A stretch of 64,000 nucleotides of DNA from Clostridia bacterium (GCA_024692685.1 JAILMJ010000053.1:51663-115662), one strand, 5' to 3'; counted from the first letter of the stretch, positions 9,136 to 19,764 are shown. Program-made: numbers and translations. Notes: generated from the letters alone by a model not told the origin.

Positions 9136-10897
9136 TTTCTTTCACCTCCGTATCGAATAATTCGCCTTTCTCGGCAAGCTCCTGAGCGCTGGTAACTTCC
9201 TCGCGGCGGCGAAGCACCTGAATAACCTTGTTTTGCTTGCTGTCGTCGTAATCCCAGAAGAAGTACGGAATAGTCATAAGCAGATAGCCGATTATGTCAA
9301 GGATTATGGGAATAACTATAATCTTGATTCTCGATTCATCAATAAAGAGAATATCCCAGTTGCTGTTGAAGCCGTATTTGAGAAGCAGAAGCGGGATGAT
9401 AAGGCTCACAAAGCTCGTGATAGGCCCGGTAAACCAGCCGAAAACACCTGAGAAACTCTCAAGACGCTCGCCCGAAAGATACATCTGATAGTCGGTTATC
9501 TGGATATCCATATCTCTCGTTATTGACTTCGGGACCGTCGTGCACATTTCCATAAAGATGAGCACTACAACACTTACGATGCCGCACAGGGTCAGATTGT
9601 CACCGAAGAGCAGATAGCAGGCGACTATCGCCGAATAACAGACAACTCTGATGAGCTGATAGAATATCATAATCTGCTTGTAGGAAAAACGTTTGCGGAA
9701 ATACGGGGTGAAGAAATCCGGCGGTGTGCCCGCAAAGGAAACAAGCGTTACAATCAGGCTGTAAATAAGGCCCGTCATTCTGAAGGTATAAAGATAAAGA
9801 ATTGTGGTGAACGCGAGCATACCGTTGCCGAGGGAGTCGAGCAGACCGACAACGGTGTTTATCCATTTGTATTTGTTGTACATTACGCCTGTCATACCGT
9901 CCCAGAAGGAGATGTTCACCTTCTTTTCAAGCGGAGGCTGCGGTATTCTCTCTTTAATTCTGCCCGCAAGCACAAGAGTAACCGAAGCAAAGACAAGGAA
10001 GGTTATGGGCAGGATGTATTTGAACACGGCAATATCCGCCCACTCGTCCTTTGTGAAACCGATAAAGACGGGAATGAGAATATCAACTATGTTCCAGGCA
10101 AGGTGCGAAATCTTGATGGGGAAGGTACGCACCATAATTCTTTCTTTGGGATCGGGGCTGATATTTGAAGCACATAATTCAAGTTGATTGTTGAATCCGT
10201 ATGCGTTGTAAATCGCAAAAAGAAGGTTCGCAACCCACACTCTTCTTGTAACGTCGCCGATATTGTAGAACGGAAGCCAGCCGATAAGGAAAACCATTAT
10301 CGTCTTGGGGGCAAAATCACAGTAGAGCGAATATTTATATCTGCCGTATTTCGGTATCAGTTTTTTGCGCCAGAAAATATTACGGGCACCCGTATAGCCG
10401 TTATAGAAAATATTTGTGCCTAATATTTTTATCGCGGAAGCGGCGTTTATTCCGTCAAGCGAATTCAGATAATGCACAAAGGTATTTGACGGATTGAGCA
10501 TCCGGCTGAAATCAAAGATAATCATAAACAGACCCACAATCATCATTATGAAGTAGGTCATATAAATCTTTCTTTCGGTTTTCTTGCGCAAAAATCCGAG
10601 GTTGTCGTTGACAATCCAGGCAATCATCGTCCAGATATAGCCCAAAGGCATATTGATGATATTTATCACGGAAAAAGCCAGGTAAGGCAGTTTGTAGTGA
10701 TACATCATCAGATAACAGCCCGCCGCGAACGATATGTACTTTGAAATAGCGGAAAAGCCGGCATAATTTGCGCCTATACCGAGAGTAATATCCACATATT
10801 CACGGTATGAAACGTGCTTACCCTCAGGCGGCGTTTTCCAATAGGTCTTCACATTGTGCAGCGCATTTTTGATTTTTGCGCCGTTTCCGTCAGCCAT
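9122..10897 (-). CDS. GPH (glycoside-pentoside-hexuronide) family sodium/proton:sugar symporter
   Basis: Integral membrane transporter of about twelve segments, MFS-type and MelB-like. Family features are KYGRYKYSL in the first half, and TDYQMYLSGERLESFSG in the loop before the last segments, matching the GPH T/S-G-x-R-x-E-G region. At 591 residues it is longer than MelB (~470), with extra hydrophilic segments at the N terminus and in the middle loop. The start is the ATG after GGAGGGATACT; the frame continues ten codons further upstream without a ribosome binding site. It leads the operon with the LRR protein, glycosidase-like protein and phosphodiesterase. The likely substrate is an oligosaccharide or glycoside produced by the secreted enzyme. 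Confidence 0.83.
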   Translation of the reverse strand: MADGNGAKIKNALHNVKTYWKTPPEGKHVSYREYVDITLGIGANYAGFSAISKYISFAAGCYLMMYHYKLPYLAFSVINIINMPLGYIWTMIAWIVNDNLGFLRKKTERKIYMTYFIMMIVGLFMIIFDFSRMLNPSNTFVHYLNSLDGINAASAIKILGTNIFYNGYTGARNIFWRKKLIPKYGRYKYSLYCDFAPKTIMVFLIGWLPFYNIGDVTRRVWVANLLFAIYNAYGFNNQLELCASNISPDPKERIMVRTFPIKISHLAWNIVDILIPVFIGFTKDEWADIAVFKYILPITFLVFASVTLVLAGRIKERIPQPPLEKKVNISFWDGMTGVMYNKYKWINTVVGLLDSLGNGMLAFTTILYLYTFRMTGLIYSLIVTLVSFAGTPPDFFTPYFRKRFSYKQIMIFYQLIRVVCYSAIVACYLLFGDNLTLCGIVSVVVLIFMEMCTTVPKSITRDMDIQITDYQMYLSGERLESFSGVFGWFTGPITSFVSLIIPLLLLKYGFNSNWDILFIDESRIKIIVIPIILDIIGYLLMTIPYFFWDYDDSKQNKVIQVLRRREEVTSAQELAEKGELFDTEVKENVEE

Positions 10898-10932
10898 AGT
10901 ATCCCTCCGGTGATTATAAATATTCATTTAAT

Positions 10933-10961
10933 ATTATATCATCCCTATGCCTTCATTTCAA
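10933..10961 (-). promoter_or_regulatory. sigma-A-type promoter of the transporter-LRR-glycosidase-phosphodiesterase operon
   Basis: Minus strand: TTGAAA, 17 nt, TATAAT (perfect -10), 35 nt upstream of the transporter start. No clear operator palindrome was seen around it. Confidence 0.8.
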
Positions 10962-11228
10962 TAACACCGGCAAAAAAATCAAACAGGTAAATACGGGGTT
11001 GCAGAAGATATGTCGCGCGGCAAGGCAAAGGGGATGACAAATGACGGACACCCGCCCTTCAGACGGGTGTTAAACAAAAGCCTTCGGATATCCGGTACCC
11101 CCTCCCTGCAGGCATTTGCATTGCAATACATCGGGCAAGTCTTAACCGGCGGAATTTCTTCTGTTTCTTTTTTGTGATTTGTCATCGGCAAACCCGCTCT
11201 TATTGTGCAAAAAGTATATATAATTCGC
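10962..11228. other. non-coding gap between the transporter operon and eno
   Basis: This divergent gap holds no gene that can be supported. A short inverted repeat, ACACCCG ... CGGGTGT (11048-11070), could form a hairpin but has no T-run on either side. A minus-strand frame (10979-11185) gives a 68-residue Cys-containing peptide but lacks a ribosome binding site; see the rejected list. Confidence 0.5.
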
Positions 11229-12608
<1,380 letters not shown>

Positions 12609-12637
12609 TTCAAACTTTACGGGGTAACCCGCTGAAA

Positions 12638-12666
12638 ATACCGGCTGCCGTAATGACAGCCGGTAT
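12638..12666. terminator. hairpin between convergent eno and paaK
   Basis: ATACCGGCTG and CAGCCGGTAT form a perfect ten-base stem with a nine-base loop, lying 30 nt after the eno stop and 9 nt past the paaK stop. T-runs on both sides are short (AATTGTTT on the plus strand), so it probably serves both genes weakly. Confidence 0.65.
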
Positions 12667-12675
12667 AATTGTTTA

Positions 12676-13911
12676 TCAGTCAAATCGCTCGTCAATAACG
12701 CGGGCGGTTTTTTTCATGCTTCTGGGCAGTACTCCTATTTCAACGACCTTTACTATCGGGGTAAAGCCTATTTTGCTCTTCACCCTTTCGGCTATCTGCT
12801 TCGCGAGACCCTCAAAGTCCACACTGCCGTTGGTTTCAACATAAATACGCATTGTGTCCTTGCCGTCGAGATGGGAAATACGGATCTGATATTCACTTGA
12901 AATCTCGCTGAAACCCGCGAGAATTTCTTCAATCTGGCTCGGGAATACGTTCACGCCCTTAATTTTCATCATATCGTCCGTTCTGCCCTTTATGGCGTCT
13001 ATTCTCGGATAGTCTCTGCCGCAGGGACATTTGCCGGGGATGATACGTGAAAGATCGTGAGTGCGGTAACGGATAAGGGGGGCACCCTCTTTGACAAGGG
13101 TGGTGATAACTATCTCTCCCCATTCACCGTCAGGAACAGTCTTGCCGGTATGAGGATCGATAATCTCGAGATAAAGATAATCATCCCAGATGTGCATCCC
13201 GGTGTTGTACTCGCAGTTTATACCTATGCCGGGGCCGTAAATCTCGGTCAGGCCGTAAATATCATACAGTTCAATGCCGAGTCCGTTGGAAATCCGGTCA
13301 CGCATTTTATCGCTCCAGCGCTCCGAACCTATAACGCCTTTTTTAAGATGAATCTTATCTTTTATACCGCGCTTTTCGATTTCTTCCGTAAGCAGCAGCG
13401 CATAAGAGGATGTGGAGCAGAGCACAGTGCTTTCAAGGTTAATCATCATTTCAAGCTGTTTTTCGGTATTGCCGGGACCCATGGGAATCGCCATTGCTCC
13501 GAGTTTTTCACAACCGTTCTGGAATCCTATGCCGGCAGTCCAGAGACCGTAGCCCGGGGTAATCTGGATTCTGTCCTTCTTTGTAATTCCGGCCACTTCA
13601 TAGCAGCGCCTGAACATCTCGCCCCAGTCGTCAACATCCTTGGCGGTGTAAGGGATGATAACCGGTGTTCCTGTGGTGCCGGAGGAGGAATGAATACGGA
13701 CAATCTCATCCTCGGGGGCTGTCATAAGGCCGAGAGGATATGCGTCTCTGAGATCCCTTTTCTCGGAAAAAGGAAGCTGCTCAAATTCTTCGGGTGATTT
13801 TACCTCTGTTATACCCGCTTCCTCGAGTTTCTTCCCGTAGAAGCTGTCCGACGCAATAAGAGCGCGAATTCGGTCATTGACCTGATCAAGCTGTTTTTTT
13901 GAAATTTGCAT
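12676..13911 (-). CDS. paaK: phenylacetate-CoA ligase family protein
   Basis: AMP-forming ligase that activates phenylacetate or another arylacetate as its CoA thioester. The P-loop-like SSGTTGTPVII lies near residue 80. The YGLTEIYGPG motif follows, and the C-terminal hinge/ligase domain carries the Lys region DMMKIKGVNVFPSQ. The 411 residues are slightly shorter than the ~430 family average. The gene is 14 nt downstream of iorB in the same direction. In such archaeal and clostridial operons, indolepyruvate oxidoreductase makes an arylacetyl-CoA and the CoA enzyme recovers ATP or CoA from it. The actual aryl group (phenyl, hydroxyphenyl, indolyl) cannot be told from sequence. Confidence 0.9.
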   Translation of the reverse strand: MQISKKQLDQVNDRIRALIASDSFYGKKLEEAGITEVKSPEEFEQLPFSEKRDLRDAYPLGLMTAPEDEIVRIHSSSGTTGTPVIIPYTAKDVDDWGEMFRRCYEVAGITKKDRIQITPGYGLWTAGIGFQNGCEKLGAMAIPMGPGNTEKQLEMMINLESTVLCSTSSYALLLTEEIEKRGIKDKIHLKKGVIGSERWSDKMRDRISNGLGIELYDIYGLTEIYGPGIGINCEYNTGMHIWDDYLYLEIIDPHTGKTVPDGEWGEIVITTLVKEGAPLIRYRTHDLSRIIPGKCPCGRDYPRIDAIKGRTDDMMKIKGVNVFPSQIEEILAGFSEISSEYQIRISHLDGKDTMRIYVETNGSVDFEGLAKQIAERVKSKIGFTPIVKVVEIGVLPRSMKKTARVIDERFD

Positions 13912-13925
13912 TTTTCAAAACTCCT

Positions 13926-14495
13926 TTATTCGAAATGCAGTGCCCTGCTGTTCATCTCTACAAACTGCGGCCTGACTGTGATTTTCATTGTTTCTTCAAT
14001 ATCCTCAATACCGAACGGAAGCACGGAGCTTCTTACCGCCGCGCCGAGCATAATCATATTCAGCGCTCTCGGTGAGCCGATTTCTCTGCACGCTTCCTCT
14101 CCGTCAACAGTTATCAGATTACCCGTGTTTTCTTTAAGGTAGTCAAGCATTTCCGTGCCTGTATATGACGAGCCTCTGAGAGCCGCCGTAACGGGCATTA
14201 TTGCGTGGGTGTTCACTATAACTGTGCCGCCGTCCCTAAGATAAGGTAGCATTCTGACCGCCTCCGCGGGCTCAAAGCCAATGAGAATATCGGCCCGTCC
14301 CTCTCCGAACATGGGACTGCTGAGATTATCGCCGAGGCGCAGAAAACTGAAAACGCTCCCGCCCTTCTGAGCCATACCTATTGTTTCGGCGCTCATAACG
14401 GGAATATTCTTTCTCATTGCCGTGGCCGCAATGAGTTTTGAGGTCAGCACTATTCCCTGACCGCCGACTCCGCAGATTAAAATGTTATTCTGCAT
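13926..14495 (-). CDS. iorB: indolepyruvate ferredoxin oxidoreductase, beta subunit
   Basis: Smaller subunit of the enzyme that oxidatively decarboxylates aryl pyruvates (from Trp, Phe, Tyr) to arylacetyl-CoA and reduces ferredoxin. It starts with the signature ILICGVGGQGIVLTSKLI, followed by SAETIGMAQKGGSV, both typical of the gamma-type domain of 2-oxoacid:ferredoxin oxidoreductases. The start at 14495 is fixed by GGAGGTGAACAG and overlaps the iorA stop by 11 nt, implying coupled translation. The frame extends ten codons further without a better ribosome binding site. 189 residues. Confidence 0.95.
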   Translation of the reverse strand: MQNNILICGVGGQGIVLTSKLIAATAMRKNIPVMSAETIGMAQKGGSVFSFLRLGDNLSSPMFGEGRADILIGFEPAEAVRMLPYLRDGGTVIVNTHAIMPVTAALRGSSYTGTEMLDYLKENTGNLITVDGEEACREIGSPRALNMIMLGAAVRSSVLPFGIEDIEETMKITVRPQFVEMNSRALHFE

Positions 14496-16302
14496 TCTGT
14501 TCACCTCCGATTGCTCCGAAGGCACAAACCTGAGAACACAGTCCGCAGCCCGTGCAGAGTGACTCCTCTATGAAAGGCTTGCCTTCCTTGATAACTATAC
14601 CGGGGCAGCCGAGAGCTTTGATGCAGTGCCTGCAGCCGGTACATTTTTCTTCATCAATAAAGGCAGGCTTGCCGTTTTTTATGAGAACAGCGCAGGGAGA
14701 TTTGAATATAATCGCCTTAACTCCGCTTTCCGCCGCAACTCTCTTTACCGTTTCAACAGCCTCGCCGAGCTTGAAAGGATTAACGGTGACAACGGTTTTC
14801 AGCCCTATTCCTCTGAGCACACTTTCTATATCCACCTTATCAACAACCTGCCCCATCATTGTTTTGCCCGTCCCGGGATGCGGCTGATGGCCGGTCATTG
14901 CGGTGGTTGAATTGTCGAGTATGACAAGAGTCATATTCGCCTGATTATATACGGCATTGACGGCGCCGGTAATGGCGGAGGCAAAAAAGGTTGAATCACC
15001 TACAAAAGCGAAACACTCCGTATCCGGCTCGACTTTTCCGATGCCTTGGGTTATATTAACACCCGCTCCCATACAAAGGCAGGTGTCAACCATATCAAGA
15101 GGTGCCGCATTGCCGAGTGTATAGCAGCCGATATCGCCGCAAAACACACTTTTCCTGCCCTTCATTGCGGTTTTGACTGCGAAAAACGAGGCTCTGTGCG
15201 GACAGCCTGCGCAGAGAACCGGAGGTCTGACCGGGAGCTCGGGAGGAGGCGGAACATCCGGTTTACCGGAAATTTCAAGACCGAGAAAACGGGAAATGTC
15301 GGCCCTGACGGAATCGCAGGTGTTTTCGCCTGCCGTTTTAACATCGCGGGTAAGCTTGCCTTTTATAACAGTATCAAGATGATATTTTCCGCATACAAAG
15401 ATGAGATTTCGCTCGATAACGGGATCGAGTTCCTCAACGCAGAGCACTTCATCAAGTCCGTTCAAAAAATCAAGAGCGAGTTTTTCAGGGAATGGATAAG
15501 GGGTTGTAACCTTCATAAGCCGTACGGAATCTGTATCCTGCAGGGCTTCTTTAACATAAGTATAGCTGATGCCGTTTGCGGCAATGCCCTTCCTGAGCTG
15601 CTTTGATTTCTCTGCATAGATAAGATTAAGTCCGCTGTCCGAGAAAACAGACGACAGCTCCTCGTTTCTGCTTTCAATATGTATATGGGCGTTATATGAA
15701 AGCTTCGGGAATATTACCCACTTTGAGGGGTCGCGGACAAAACCTTCGGGAGTATTGATGTAATACTCATCATTGTCTTTGACATTAATCGAGGCATAAC
15801 CGTGGCAGACTCTTGTGGTAGGACGGAAAAGTACGGGAGTTTGATACTTTTCGGAATAATCAAAGGCAATCTGAATAAGATTGTATGCCTCCTGAACAGA
15901 GGACGGGTCAAAACAGGGAAGTTTGGAAAAAGAAGCAAAATGACGCGTGTCCTGCTCAGTCTGCGAGGAAATCGGACCCGGATCATCGGCTACAACAATT
16001 ACCATCCCGCCTTTGACACCGACATAAGCAAGGCTCATAAGAGGATCGGAAGCAACATTGAGTCCGACCTGTTTCATGGTAACCATTGACCTTGCTCCGC
16101 AATAGGCGGCGCCGGCTCCGAGTTCAAGGGCAGCCTTCTCGTTGACCGACCACTCAACATAACGTGAACCGTCGTTATTCTTCGCAACGGTTTCAAGCAC
16201 CTCGGTAGAGGGGGTGCCGGGATATCCGGACACAACATTCAGCCCGGCAGCCAACGCGCCCAAAGCGATGGCGGCATTACCCATTAAAAATTCTTTATGC
16301 AT
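14485..16302 (-). CDS. iorA: indolepyruvate ferredoxin oxidoreductase, alpha subunit
   Basis: Large catalytic subunit that binds ThDP and iron-sulfur clusters. The N-terminal pyrimidine-binding domain starts with AAGLNVVSGYPGTPSTEV. ThDP binding is seen in FCGDIGCYTLG and, later, VILDNSTTAMTGHQPHPG. The last ~60 residues hold two 4Fe-4S motifs, CTGCRHCIKALGCP and CTGCGLCSQVCAFG. 605 residues, full length. It leads the iorA-iorB-paaK transcript. With the hydrogenase in this window it could feed reduced ferredoxin from aromatic amino acid fermentation into H2 production, which is an inference from gene content. Confidence 0.96.
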   Translation of the reverse strand: MHKEFLMGNAAIALGALAAGLNVVSGYPGTPSTEVLETVAKNNDGSRYVEWSVNEKAALELGAGAAYCGARSMVTMKQVGLNVASDPLMSLAYVGVKGGMVIVVADDPGPISSQTEQDTRHFASFSKLPCFDPSSVQEAYNLIQIAFDYSEKYQTPVLFRPTTRVCHGYASINVKDNDEYYINTPEGFVRDPSKWVIFPKLSYNAHIHIESRNEELSSVFSDSGLNLIYAEKSKQLRKGIAANGISYTYVKEALQDTDSVRLMKVTTPYPFPEKLALDFLNGLDEVLCVEELDPVIERNLIFVCGKYHLDTVIKGKLTRDVKTAGENTCDSVRADISRFLGLEISGKPDVPPPPELPVRPPVLCAGCPHRASFFAVKTAMKGRKSVFCGDIGCYTLGNAAPLDMVDTCLCMGAGVNITQGIGKVEPDTECFAFVGDSTFFASAITGAVNAVYNQANMTLVILDNSTTAMTGHQPHPGTGKTMMGQVVDKVDIESVLRGIGLKTVVTVNPFKLGEAVETVKRVAAESGVKAIIFKSPCAVLIKNGKPAFIDEEKCTGCRHCIKALGCPGIVIKEGKPFIEESLCTGCGLCSQVCAFGAIGGEQNAE

Positions 16303-16331
16303 AGAAACATCTCCGTAAACATAATGTAAGT

Positions 16332-16360
16332 ATTATAACACACAGCAATGAGGATATCAA
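16332..16360 (-). promoter_or_regulatory. sigma-A-type promoter of iorA-iorB-paaK
   Basis: Minus strand: TTGATA, 17 nt, TATAAT, 30 nt before the iorA ATG, with GGAG as ribosome binding site. It lies 25 nt from the CIRCE element of the divergent hsp20. Confidence 0.78.
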
Positions 16361-16384
16361 ACAAAAGAGAGCATAAACGCAAAA

Positions 16385-16411
16385 TTAGCACTCTTTATAT
16401 TCAAGTGCTAA
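16385..16411. promoter_or_regulatory. CIRCE operator (HrcA binding site)
   Basis: TTAGCACTC, nine bases, AAGTGCTAA: the canonical CIRCE inverted repeat (TTAGCACTC-N9-GAGTGCTAA) with a single mismatch in the right arm. It sits upstream of the hsp20 promoter and between it and the iorA promoter. HrcA itself is not in the window. Confidence 0.88.
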
Positions 16412-16436
16412 CAATTTACAATTTGTTCATTTTTGT

Positions 16437-16466
16437 TTAACACTAAAAGCACAAATCGGGTATAAC
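16437..16466 (+). promoter_or_regulatory. probable hsp20 promoter
   Basis: TTAACA, 18 nt, TATAAC, downstream of CIRCE. The start codon lies 71 nt further on, after GGAGGT. Confidence 0.6.
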
Positions 16467-16537
16467 ATATGAATTGTTCAAGGAGAACAAAACAGTACGA
16501 GACCCGAACGGGTCAGAAGAAAACGGAGGTATTTATT

Positions 16538-16996
16538 ATGTTAGGACTTACACCTTATTACAGAAACAACAGGAATCTTGCTTTCAACCCCTTCCGTGAT
16601 CTGGATGAGTTTGAGAAAAAGCTTTTCGGAGACTCAATGAACGGTTTCTTCCGTGATTCGGATATCGCCGAATTCAAGGCGGACATCACCGATCAAGGTG
16701 ACAGCTTTCTCCTTGAGGCTGATCTTCCCGGTTTTTCAAAGGAAGACATTAACCTTGATTTGAACGGCGATACTCTGACAATCAACGCAGAACGTCATTC
16801 GGAATACGAGGATAAAGACAAGAAAGGCAACTACATCCGTTGTGAGCGTTCCTACGGAAAATACAGCAGATCGTTTGATGTTTCGGAAATCGACTGCGAC
16901 AATATCAAGGCAAAACTTGACAACGGTGTTCTTAAACTCACCCTGCCCAAGAAGCAGAAGGCGGTTGTGGCCGAAAGACGGCTTGAAATTGAATAA
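16538..16996 (+). CDS. Hsp20/alpha-crystallin small heat shock protein
   Basis: ATP-independent chaperone that holds unfolding proteins. The preferred start MLGLTPYYRN is set by GGAGGT seven bases upstream and gives 152 residues; an earlier in-frame ATG adds 23 residues without a ribosome binding site. The alpha-crystallin domain runs from ~45 to 150, with LEADLPGFSKEDINLDLNG, the GNYIRCERSYGKYSRSF strand, and the C-terminal signature NGVLKLTLPKK. The partly hydrophobic N terminus (NPFRDLDEFEKKLFGD) is typical of clostridial forms such as Hsp18. It is monocistronic and probably under HrcA control through the adjacent CIRCE. Confidence 0.95.
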   Translation: MLGLTPYYRNNRNLAFNPFRDLDEFEKKLFGDSMNGFFRDSDIAEFKADITDQGDSFLLEADLPGFSKEDINLDLNGDTLTINAERHSEYEDKDKKGNYIRCERSYGKYSRSFDVSEIDCDNIKAKLDNGVLKLTLPKKQKAVVAERRLEIE

Positions 16997-17028
16997 CAGA
17001 TTCTCATTTTTGCTCATTTAACCTTTAC

Positions 17029-17069
17029 GGGGCGCCGGCTTGGAATACAGCCGGCGCCCTGATTTTTTT
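17029..17069 (+). terminator. rho-independent terminator after hsp20
   Basis: GGGCGCCGGCT and AGCCGGCGCCC form an eleven-base GC-rich stem with an eight-base loop, followed by TGATTTTTTT. Confidence 0.92.
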
Positions 17070-17126
17070 CAGGTCTTCCCCGGCAGTGCGGCGCCGGACG
17101 CAAATCCGGATTAAATCAAAATTGTT

Positions 17127-17155
17127 TTGCAAACGACTGTTTAATATGATATAAT
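17127..17155 (+). promoter_or_regulatory. sigma-A-type promoter of the InlB-repeat protein gene
   Basis: TTGCAA, 17 nt, TATAAT, about 59 nt before the ATG. Confidence 0.75.
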
Positions 17156-17214
17156 TATTTTATATAACCACAAAAAACAGTTTCAGACCCGGCTTTGCCG
17201 ACAGGGGTAATCAT

Positions 17215-19764
17215 ATGAATACAGTCAAAAAAATAACCGCGGTGATTTTTTCACTGCTTATAGCGGTTAACACCGTTATTATAACCTCAGCCGTCCTTTG
17301 GGAAAAAAACCAGGAAACAGGGCAGAATATTTATACGCCTGACACGGTAAACCTTTACAGTAAAATCAACTACCGCAAATACATAGGGGAAGACCCGGTT
17401 GACTGTACCGGAAGCCCGGTTTTTCCCGGCGATAAGATAAATGTTCAGTTCTGCCTGACTACCGATTTCGTAGCGGGAGCGTTCGAACTTGTTTACGCCT
17501 ATGATACCACTGCTTTTTATTTTCCGGAGGTTCCGATATTCCAGGCTCCTCTTGAAGACGGTCCTTTTCATATTGAAGCGAGCGACCTGAATCTTATATA
17601 TAAATCCGATAGTTCGGTTTCATCAAATCAGGCTGTGGCCAATACATCCGGCCTTGACGGGAACCGCTACGGCTATGTTATGGTCAATACACAAGGTACT
17701 TCAAACACCGCCCGGATATATAAGGGCGAGCCCGTTTTCAGCATTGATTTTGAAATAAAAAGCGAGGAAAACATTTCCTGCATTGATGAAAACAAGTTTA
17801 TCTTTATTCCAGCGTCCACCGCTTATAATAGCGGAACAAGCAAAGCCGTATCATATACAGATATACTATTTGATGAAAACATCTGCAATGATTTCGGCGC
17901 AGACGCAACGCAAAATGAGGTGTCGTTTCACAAATACATAAGCGTTTACGGTAATTCATACTATAAGTCTTCGGCAAAGTACCCCAACTTTTTTATCAGA
18001 AATATTACGGATGACGGTTCACTCAGCGAAAACGGCGGAACCTATATTTACCTTAACGGCAAGATAAGATTTGACGGCGCAATCACACCCGCCGCCACCG
18101 TCAAAGGCGACGCAGGACATTACGATTCATCCGGGCTCTTCTCAAGTACAATCGCTTCCGGCGAAATTCCCGCCGCGGCGGACGTTGCCGCCGAGGGCTA
18201 CGAACTGGCCGGATGGTCAACGGTTAAGAAAGACAAAAGCGAAAAGAACGGAGAAAGCTATTTTTACGGCGATGTCAACTCAATGCTCACCGCAGACGAG
18301 GTCCTTGCCCTGACCTACGGAGATTATAACGCAAATGAGATAAATACCGTTCTTTATGCTGTTTATAAATCTGCCGATACCCATTACAGATACAATGTCT
18401 ATGCATATGGACTCGACAGCAGCGGAAATCAGACTCAGAACGCAGTTCTTCTTGAGGATGAATGTTCGGACTGGCTCCCCGGAAAAACCTATGAAGAAAA
18501 GACAAAGGCAGATATTCTGCCCTATCCGCCTCACGGCTATACAGTTGCGAGCCCGACCGACTGTATCACTCTTGACACAGAGGAACGCAGGGATAACAAC
18601 GTTGTTGATATCTGCCTGAACAGGAATCTTTATGAGGTTTCGTTCAGCGGCACGGAGGGGAACGATTACAGCGGGCAAAAATACTTCGGTTCAACCGTCT
18701 CCTTCCCTGCTGACCCGGAAAAAGAGCATTACACCTTCGGCGGCTGGAAAGAAAACGGCAAAATCGCGTCCGCGCCTTTTACCGTCACGGACAATACGGC
18801 TTTTGAGGCGGTCTGGATACCGGATACCCACACCGTAACATTTGACTGCGGCGGAGGTTCCGCAACAGCTCCGGTTACCGCAGACTACGGATCGGAATTG
18901 GTTATGCCGCCGGATCCTTCAAAACCCGGCTTCACCTTTGACGGCTGGGAAGTCAACGGCAAAAAGGTTGCATTGCCTTATACCGTAACAGACGATGTTA
19001 CTCTTCTCGCAAGATGGATTCCAAACAGACATACCGTAACATTCAATACCGCCGGAGGCAGTTATATACCGTCGGCCTCTCTTAACTTCGGCTCGCAAAT
19101 TGTAAGGCCTGCCGACCCTGAGAGAGAGGGTTATACCTTTGCGGGATGGGACGCCGAAATTCCTGCCGCCATGCCCGACTCAGACCTGGTATTCAATGCA
19201 CTGTGGAATATCAATGAATACACCGTCACCTTTGATACCCTCGGCGGTTCGGTGTTAAGCAATATAAAAGCAAAATATGGGGATGAAGTAAATCCCTCCG
19301 AACCTGTCAGAGACGGCTTTATATTTGACGGCTGGGAGGTTAACGGCGAAAAAATCAGCTTACCTTTTAAGCTGAAAGAGGATGTCGCCTTTACGGCAAG
19401 ATGGGTGGAAATAACCGAGCCGGACTTCCCGGCGCTGAGCATAGTCGGCTACCGCCCGTCATTCACCCCTTCATACAGGTCAACCCTGATCTTCCATACA
19501 AATTACAGTGCCCCGGACGGCTATGAAATTGTCTGGTCAAACAATCAGAAAGGCGACACCTGTACGATAAAGGAAATAAAAGATAAAACCCTTGTTATTA
19601 ATGCAAGCCTTATCAGAAAATCGGATAATGAAGTCATCAGGAAGACTGACGATGTGACTCTCAATGTCAACAACCGATTCTTTGCAAGGATAATCGCATT
19701 CATCAGAAGCATCTTCCACAGGCTGCCGAAATATGAAAACTTCAAAAGAGTCGTAAGCAGATAA
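17215..19764 (+). CDS. secreted surface protein with cohesin-like domain and four InlB B-repeats
   Basis: 849 residues with an N-terminal signal (~1-26). Residues ~60-230 look like a cohesin/dockerin-partner-type beta domain (PGDKINVQFCLTTDF ... ELVYAYD). Four Listeria/Bacteroides (InlB B, flg_new) repeats follow at about 472-535, 539-602, 605-665 and 668-732, each with the TVTF ... YTFAGW or FDGWEVNGK ... ARW pattern. An Ig-like domain spans ~740-818. The last 29 residues form a basic amphipathic tail (FFARIIAFIRSIFHRLPKY) in place of an LPXTG anchor. The start follows AGGGGTAATC. It is a likely cell-surface adhesin or matrix protein; the ligand is unknown. Confidence 0.85.
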   Translation: MNTVKKITAVIFSLLIAVNTVIITSAVLWEKNQETGQNIYTPDTVNLYSKINYRKYIGEDPVDCTGSPVFPGDKINVQFCLTTDFVAGAFELVYAYDTTAFYFPEVPIFQAPLEDGPFHIEASDLNLIYKSDSSVSSNQAVANTSGLDGNRYGYVMVNTQGTSNTARIYKGEPVFSIDFEIKSEENISCIDENKFIFIPASTAYNSGTSKAVSYTDILFDENICNDFGADATQNEVSFHKYISVYGNSYYKSSAKYPNFFIRNITDDGSLSENGGTYIYLNGKIRFDGAITPAATVKGDAGHYDSSGLFSSTIASGEIPAAADVAAEGYELAGWSTVKKDKSEKNGESYFYGDVNSMLTADEVLALTYGDYNANEINTVLYAVYKSADTHYRYNVYAYGLDSSGNQTQNAVLLEDECSDWLPGKTYEEKTKADILPYPPHGYTVASPTDCITLDTEERRDNNVVDICLNRNLYEVSFSGTEGNDYSGQKYFGSTVSFPADPEKEHYTFGGWKENGKIASAPFTVTDNTAFEAVWIPDTHTVTFDCGGGSATAPVTADYGSELVMPPDPSKPGFTFDGWEVNGKKVALPYTVTDDVTLLARWIPNRHTVTFNTAGGSYIPSASLNFGSQIVRPADPEREGYTFAGWDAEIPAAMPDSDLVFNALWNINEYTVTFDTLGGSVLSNIKAKYGDEVNPSEPVRDGFIFDGWEVNGEKISLPFKLKEDVAFTARWVEITEPDFPALSIVGYRPSFTPSYRSTLIFHTNYSAPDGYEIVWSNNQKGDTCTIKEIKDKTLVINASLIRKSDNEVIRKTDDVTLNVNNRFFARIIAFIRSIFHRLPKYENFKRVVSR

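Noticed and set aside
10979-11185. Minus-strand frame for a 68-residue Cys-containing peptide (MTNHKKETEE...)
   Set aside because: No convincing ribosome binding site or promoter, and the longer frame is a shadow of eno. The Cys pattern is suggestive but unsupported.
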